A stretch of DNA of 64,000 bases, taken from Vigna angularis (Eukaryota; Streptophyta; Magnoliopsida; Fabales; Fabaceae). The translations under genes were made by a program, and so were the position numbers. Shown piece by piece: positions 59,961 through 64,000 of this stretch (within the stretch, counting starts at the first letter, position 1; each line of letters starts with the position of its first letter). Under the pieces are notes generated by a model that saw only the letters and a list, made by a program, of their open reading frames with translations, did no database searches and was not told where the DNA came from. The stretch lies in contig NC_068974.1 of the NCBI RefSeq assembly GCF_016808095.1, positions 6,076,001 to 6,140,000 on the forward strand, given 5' to 3'.

Positions 59961-62759
59961 ATGGTGGGCTCAGGAACAGCAACAGATAGGAGCAAAGAAG
60001 CTATTGGGATGATGGCCCTTCACGAGGCCCTCAGAACTGTGTGTCTCAACTCAGATTGGACTTACTCTGTCTTCTGGACCATTCGTCCTCGACCGTATGT
60101 CCCTCTATCTCTCTCTCTCTCTCTCCTTCTATTTGAATGCTGTTTATTGAGGTGTTTTCTCAAATGGGTCATCGCCATTTTTGTTGCAGAAGAGTGAGAG
60201 GTGGCAATGGGTGCAAGGTTGGGGATGATAACGGCAGCTTGTGAGTGTGACTTTCTTTAACTGTAAAAGCCATTATACATCTTTGAAATGCTCACCTTGA
60301 ACGAGTTCTGTGTAAACTCAGGATCAAAGAGTGGCTTTTTAGTGTGAACAGATGAAAATCTGAGATGGGTCTTCATGATTCTGAAAATCGACCTCGGTCC
60401 CCTCTGTAAAATTGAATTTGAAGTCACGTGGTTTGTGCTTTGAAGTTTTTATTTTTATTGTAAAAGTATGTTTGTATTAAAGGTCAGTGCAGAATCTGTT
60501 ATTCGAGACCAAAGCTACTTACTTAAAGTTAATAGTTCAACTCAATCAATTTTAGACTAACATGCCAACTAGTTATTATTTTAACGTATGATCTTGTATG
60601 GATCCAAAAACCTATGAAAAGATTGTGTTTTTACTGATTTATGATTCTGGGTATTGCCTAGGTTGGTGATTTGATGTTTGTTGATTTTGGTGAAGGATGT
60701 TGATGTGGGAAGATGGGTTTTGCCGAGGAAGGGTTTCAGATTGTTTGGAAGAGATTGATGGAGAGGATCCTATCAGGAAATCTTTCAGCAAAATGTCGAT
60801 TCAGTTATATAATTATGGAGAAGGGTGGGTACTGGGTAGGTGTTTATTCATGTTATTATTATGTTCCTAAGTTTCATTGTACCTATTTTCTGTTTCATTT
60901 TTTCTTTTAAGTGTTGTGTATTTCAGTGCCATGTTGTAGGAAGTTACAGAATATTAACACAATGACAACAACTCCTCTCTGCACTTTACTGATTAGGTGT
61001 TGTTTGGTTTTGGGAACAGGTTGATGGGAAAGGTTACATCTGATAAGTGCCACAAATGGGTCTTCAAAGAGCCTACGGAGTGTGAGCCTAATATGACCAA
61101 CTACTGGCAAAGCTCCTTTGATGCTGTATGCATTTGATCCCTCTCACATTCTCATCTTGCAGTTTGATTTTCCTTTCCCTTAAACTATAGTTCTTCACTC
61201 CCATGTTTCAACAGCAACAAAGTTAGCATTAAATTTAGCCTTTTGTATTTGTTATGTGTAGCTATTTGGTGATTGATTGTCTCAACTTCCTCTGTTTGAT
61301 GTTATTTATTGCAGCTACCTCCTGAATGGATAGAACAGTTTGAGTCAGGCATTCAGGTGTGGACTGAATGAATTTACACCATGCTATTATTGCTCTCTGA
61401 AAGCTTTTATTTTTTCGATGTACTTTACTTTCAATCATGTCATTTACTTTTATTTTTGTGTTTCTCCCTTTGCCAGACAATCGCTGTGATTCAAGCTGGG
61501 CATGGCCTTCTGCAGCTTGGTTCTTGCAAGATTGTAAGTAAATTTGTGTATACTCTTTTTTTCTTCTTTACTTGGACTCATTTTTACTTATTATAATTTA
61601 AAATTTACCACCATTACTTTTACTGCATTCATATGTATTGCTATTTATGAGGGAAATGTTATCAACACTCTCTCTGGCTAACAAGACATTATCATGGTAT
61701 GGGACCATCATGTGTCTGTAGTCCTAGCCAATCTCCACATGATATGTAAATGAGTTTTATTAGCTTTTTCTCAGAATTTGAAAACCTTGCAAAGGTGTTA
61801 CATAGAGATTGATTGTGACTATAAATGTGGTGGTCCTAGATTATACAATAATTTCTCCTAATTAACACTATTTAAAAATGCAATCTTTATTAACAGAAGT
61901 TCGTTGAGACTCATGATAACTATGGATCTCATAATTTTGTCAGTTCCCGTAAGTTCTAGCTTATTTTGAAAACAAAAGGAGTTAAAGGGTGTGTTGCTAA
62001 CATTTCTCTTCATTCAGTATATGAATCTCTATGCAGAAACCAGAATATCAAATGTTTGATATATTTTCATTCAATTCTCAGATTCCTGAAGACCTTCATT
62101 TTGTGCTAAGAATGAGACACACTTTTGAATCTCTAGGCTACCAATCAGGATTCTACCTCTCACAACTCTTCTCTTCAACTAGGAACACTTCCTCTTCTAC
62201 CTCCCTTCCTTCAAAACCATCCACCTTTCCAATCAGGCCACCCCCTCCAACCCTCAACTGGGGTCAGAGGCCAATTGGGTCTGCTACTTCATTGCTACCC
62301 TCTCCAACTTTTCAACATGCAGCCAGAATGGGGTTCCCACAGGCCAAAGATGAAACTCAAATGTTCCTCATGCCTCATTCATCATCAGAGCATGTGAGAA
62401 TGGGAGACATGATGAGGGAGCATGAGAATGACATAAAGTGGCCAAATGGATTATCGATCTTCAATGTACTCACTGGAAGATCTGATGATGCTAAACTCTT
62501 GTTCAATCAAGAGAGTGCAAATCCAACCTCAGTAGTGCAGAATGCTAGTGTGGCAAACCCGAATGAGTTCTTGAGCTTGGATGGCCACTCTGAAGGGACA
62601 AGGAAAGTGGACAAGTTCAAGAGGTGCTTCACTCTACCTGCCAAAGTGGTTTCATCTTCATCCTCTACTTCTATGGATCACCATCATCAACAAGCAAGTG
62701 AGGAGTATAGGAATTCAGGTGGCATGTACCAGGATGTCATGGAGACCTTTTTGGAGTGA
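59961..62759 (+). CDS. bHLH-MYC_N domain protein, RSS3/LHW-like ('WNK-related'), seven exons
   Basis: Exons 59961-60094, 60190-60240, 60696-60824, 61020-61125, 61315-61356, 61477-61533 and 62037-62759 join with GT-AG introns and consistent phases to a 413-residue protein. The first six exons (residues 1-173) form the bHLH-MYC_N type domain: ALRTVCLNSDWTYSVFWTIR, MLMWEDGFCRGRV, YNYGEGLMGKVTSDKCHKWV, then TIAVIQAGHGLLQLGSCKI. The last exon codes a low-complexity tail with RPPPPTLNW (about 240-247), a conserved FKRCFTLPAKV (about 367-377) and a Ser run. There is no basic helix-loop-helix and no kinase domain, although Arabidopsis relatives are labelled WNK-related. The family acts as transcriptional co-regulators; rice RSS3 bridges JAZ and bHLH proteins in jasmonate response. 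A role here is inferred from family only. The ATG is in a GA-rich leader and starts the conserved domain. Confidence 0.9.
60107..60126. repeat. (CT)n microsatellite in intron 1
   Basis: CT run just after the first splice donor (60095). Complementary to the GA run before the ATG. Confidence 0.85.
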
Positions 62760-63829
62760 GTTAATAAGGTAAGTTGTGTTTGGGAAATGAAGATGAGAAG
62801 TTGTATTTAGGCATAGTTATCGTGTTCCTTAATTTTCGTGTTTCAAGCTTCTTCACTTTGTATCCAGTGTTTTTCTTATCTGTTAGACTTCTTGATTAAT
62901 GACAATTTCTTTCTATTAGTTTCGTTAGATATGGAAGTTTTCATGTTTTCTTGCGTACATATCCTATCCAGAAGTATCATATGATGACAATGTCTTTTTA
63001 AGGTACCACTTAATTTACATAGATTTTGGATAGTTAGTATAATAAAGAAAACTAGGCATCCAATTCCAATTTACTCAAAACAATTTTACTTTTAATTTTA
63101 ATGAATTATGTTTGCTTTCTAATATATTTATCCCTTTATATCATCTTCTATTATTTCTTATACCATTGTTACAAAAGCTTATCTTTAGTATTTACAATTT
63201 TATTTTATTGATAGTTTGACTAATAAATTAACTTATTTACTATTTAATTGACTTTGCTTGACTTTGGTTTGCATTGACTTAAATTTAACTTGATCTTGAT
63301 CGATGGGGCTAGACTTGGTCTTAATGAAGCAAAGCGTTTTGATGGGGTAAGGCCCAAGTTGATCCTAACCGAATTCAACTTGTGGATCGATCTCAAATTG
63401 GATGAACTTAAATTTATCCTAACTCAATTGAATGTGAGCTTGTCTTAACTTGACTTGACCATGTCAATTCGGCTTGACTTAAGCTTGTGTTGACTCAACT
63501 CAACTTGGGCTTAAATGATGTGGATCGGGTAAACTCGATTGTATTTGGGTCTAGATTGATTTATCTCAATTTGGATCAAGACCAACTCTTTTCAAGTTGA
63601 ATCCAAGTTTAGATGACTTGACTTAGATCTAGATTGACTCGATCTCGATCTTGCATGAGTTTAACTTAATTCTACCTTAATCTGATTTGAGGTGACCTAA
63701 CTTTTTATAATTTGAGATGACATAGATGCATATTAGATTTTGAATTTTCAAAAATTTGAAAAAATATCCAATCCAAATTCAATTAAATAGATTGGACTTT
63801 AGATTCAAAACTATGGATTTGAATTTAAA
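62760..63829. other. 3' flank of the RSS3-like gene
   Basis: The 3' UTR probably covers the first few hundred bases. AATAAAG at about 63041 is one possible poly(A) signal; the true end is not determined. From 63240 to 63690 there is a degenerate repeat of CTTGACTTGA-like words, opposite in sense to that at 55780-56390. Confidence 0.4.
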
Positions 63830-64000
63830 ATAAAGGATTAAATATATTTTTGGTCCTTAAACTATCAAACGATTTTGGTTTTCATCTCTCTCCGAAACTT
63901 TAATTCATTTTCATCATTCTCCTTTTAAAAAGACTCAGATTTAGTCCTTAGGTGACTAACGGTGTGTTACATCACTTTTCTTTTTTCTGAAATGTGTCAA
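63830..64000. mobile_element. Probable MULE terminal repeat, cut by the window end
   Basis: TTAAATATATTTTTGGTCCT and the following TTTAGTCCTTAGGTGACTAACGG-type text resemble the long terminal repeats of legume MULEs (from memory) and are similar in style to those at 3327 and 22606. The partner end is outside the window. Confidence 0.35.

Noticed and set aside
59961..62759. WNK protein kinase
   Set aside because: Database labels of Arabidopsis relatives say WNK-related, but no kinase motif is present; the conserved part is a bHLH-MYC_N type domain.

Overview
This is AT-rich nuclear DNA from a plant, most likely a legume of the Phaseoleae (Vigna/Phaseolus type). That assignment is an inference from intron-containing plant genes, plant-type Copia and Tat/Athila-type LTR elements, CACTA and Mutator-like elements and many long (AT)n arrays; no sequence search was possible. 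Two genes are well supported. One is a four-exon TMEM50/UPF0220 membrane-protein gene on the minus strand (CDS 11860-13547). The other is a seven-exon gene on the plus strand (CDS 59961-62759) for a protein with a bHLH-MYC_N type N-terminal domain, the RSS3/LHW-like or 'WNK-related' family. Almost everything else is transposon or repeat sequence.

Layout. 0-1.2 kb: CACTA-like element. 3.3-5.4 kb: an LTR with heat-shock-element-like motifs, split by a Pack-MULE that carries a VPS16 gene fragment. 6.0-6.6 kb: a TRIM. 11.1-13.6 kb: TMEM50 gene and possible exons of another gene. 14.1-14.7 kb: degenerate minisatellite. 18.6-21.5 kb: gypsy-like LTR remnant interrupted by a CACTA element. 22.6-23.6 kb: MULE-like element inserted in a (TA)n array. 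23.7-25.3 kb: another LTR remnant. 29.0-30.3 kb: solo LTR. 31.2-32.3 kb: CACTA-like element. 32.8-38.8 kb: decayed minus-strand Copia element whose 5' LTR is split by a solo LTR. 40.1-49.5 kb: decayed plus-strand Copia element whose pol is split by a young 5.4-kb non-autonomous Tat/Athila-like element. 51.6-54.1 kb: gypsy-like LTR remnant. 57.2-57.7 kb: a 21-bp minisatellite with an inverted part. 60.0-62.8 kb: RSS3-like gene. 63.8 kb to the end: probable MULE terminus.

The nesting gives a relative history. The two Copia elements have LTRs differing by roughly 5-7 percent by eye. The Tat/Athila-like element has two 1223-bp LTRs differing at about 8 sites, all transitions, so it is much younger.

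The most interesting pattern is a set of short, near-palindromic 'words' clustered in LTRs, often directly upstream of a TATA box. Related Tat/Athila-like LTRs carry different words in about the same place, and unrelated LTRs share one word (ACCGAACGG). This looks like a fast-evolving promoter-proximal module in U3. That reading is an inference.
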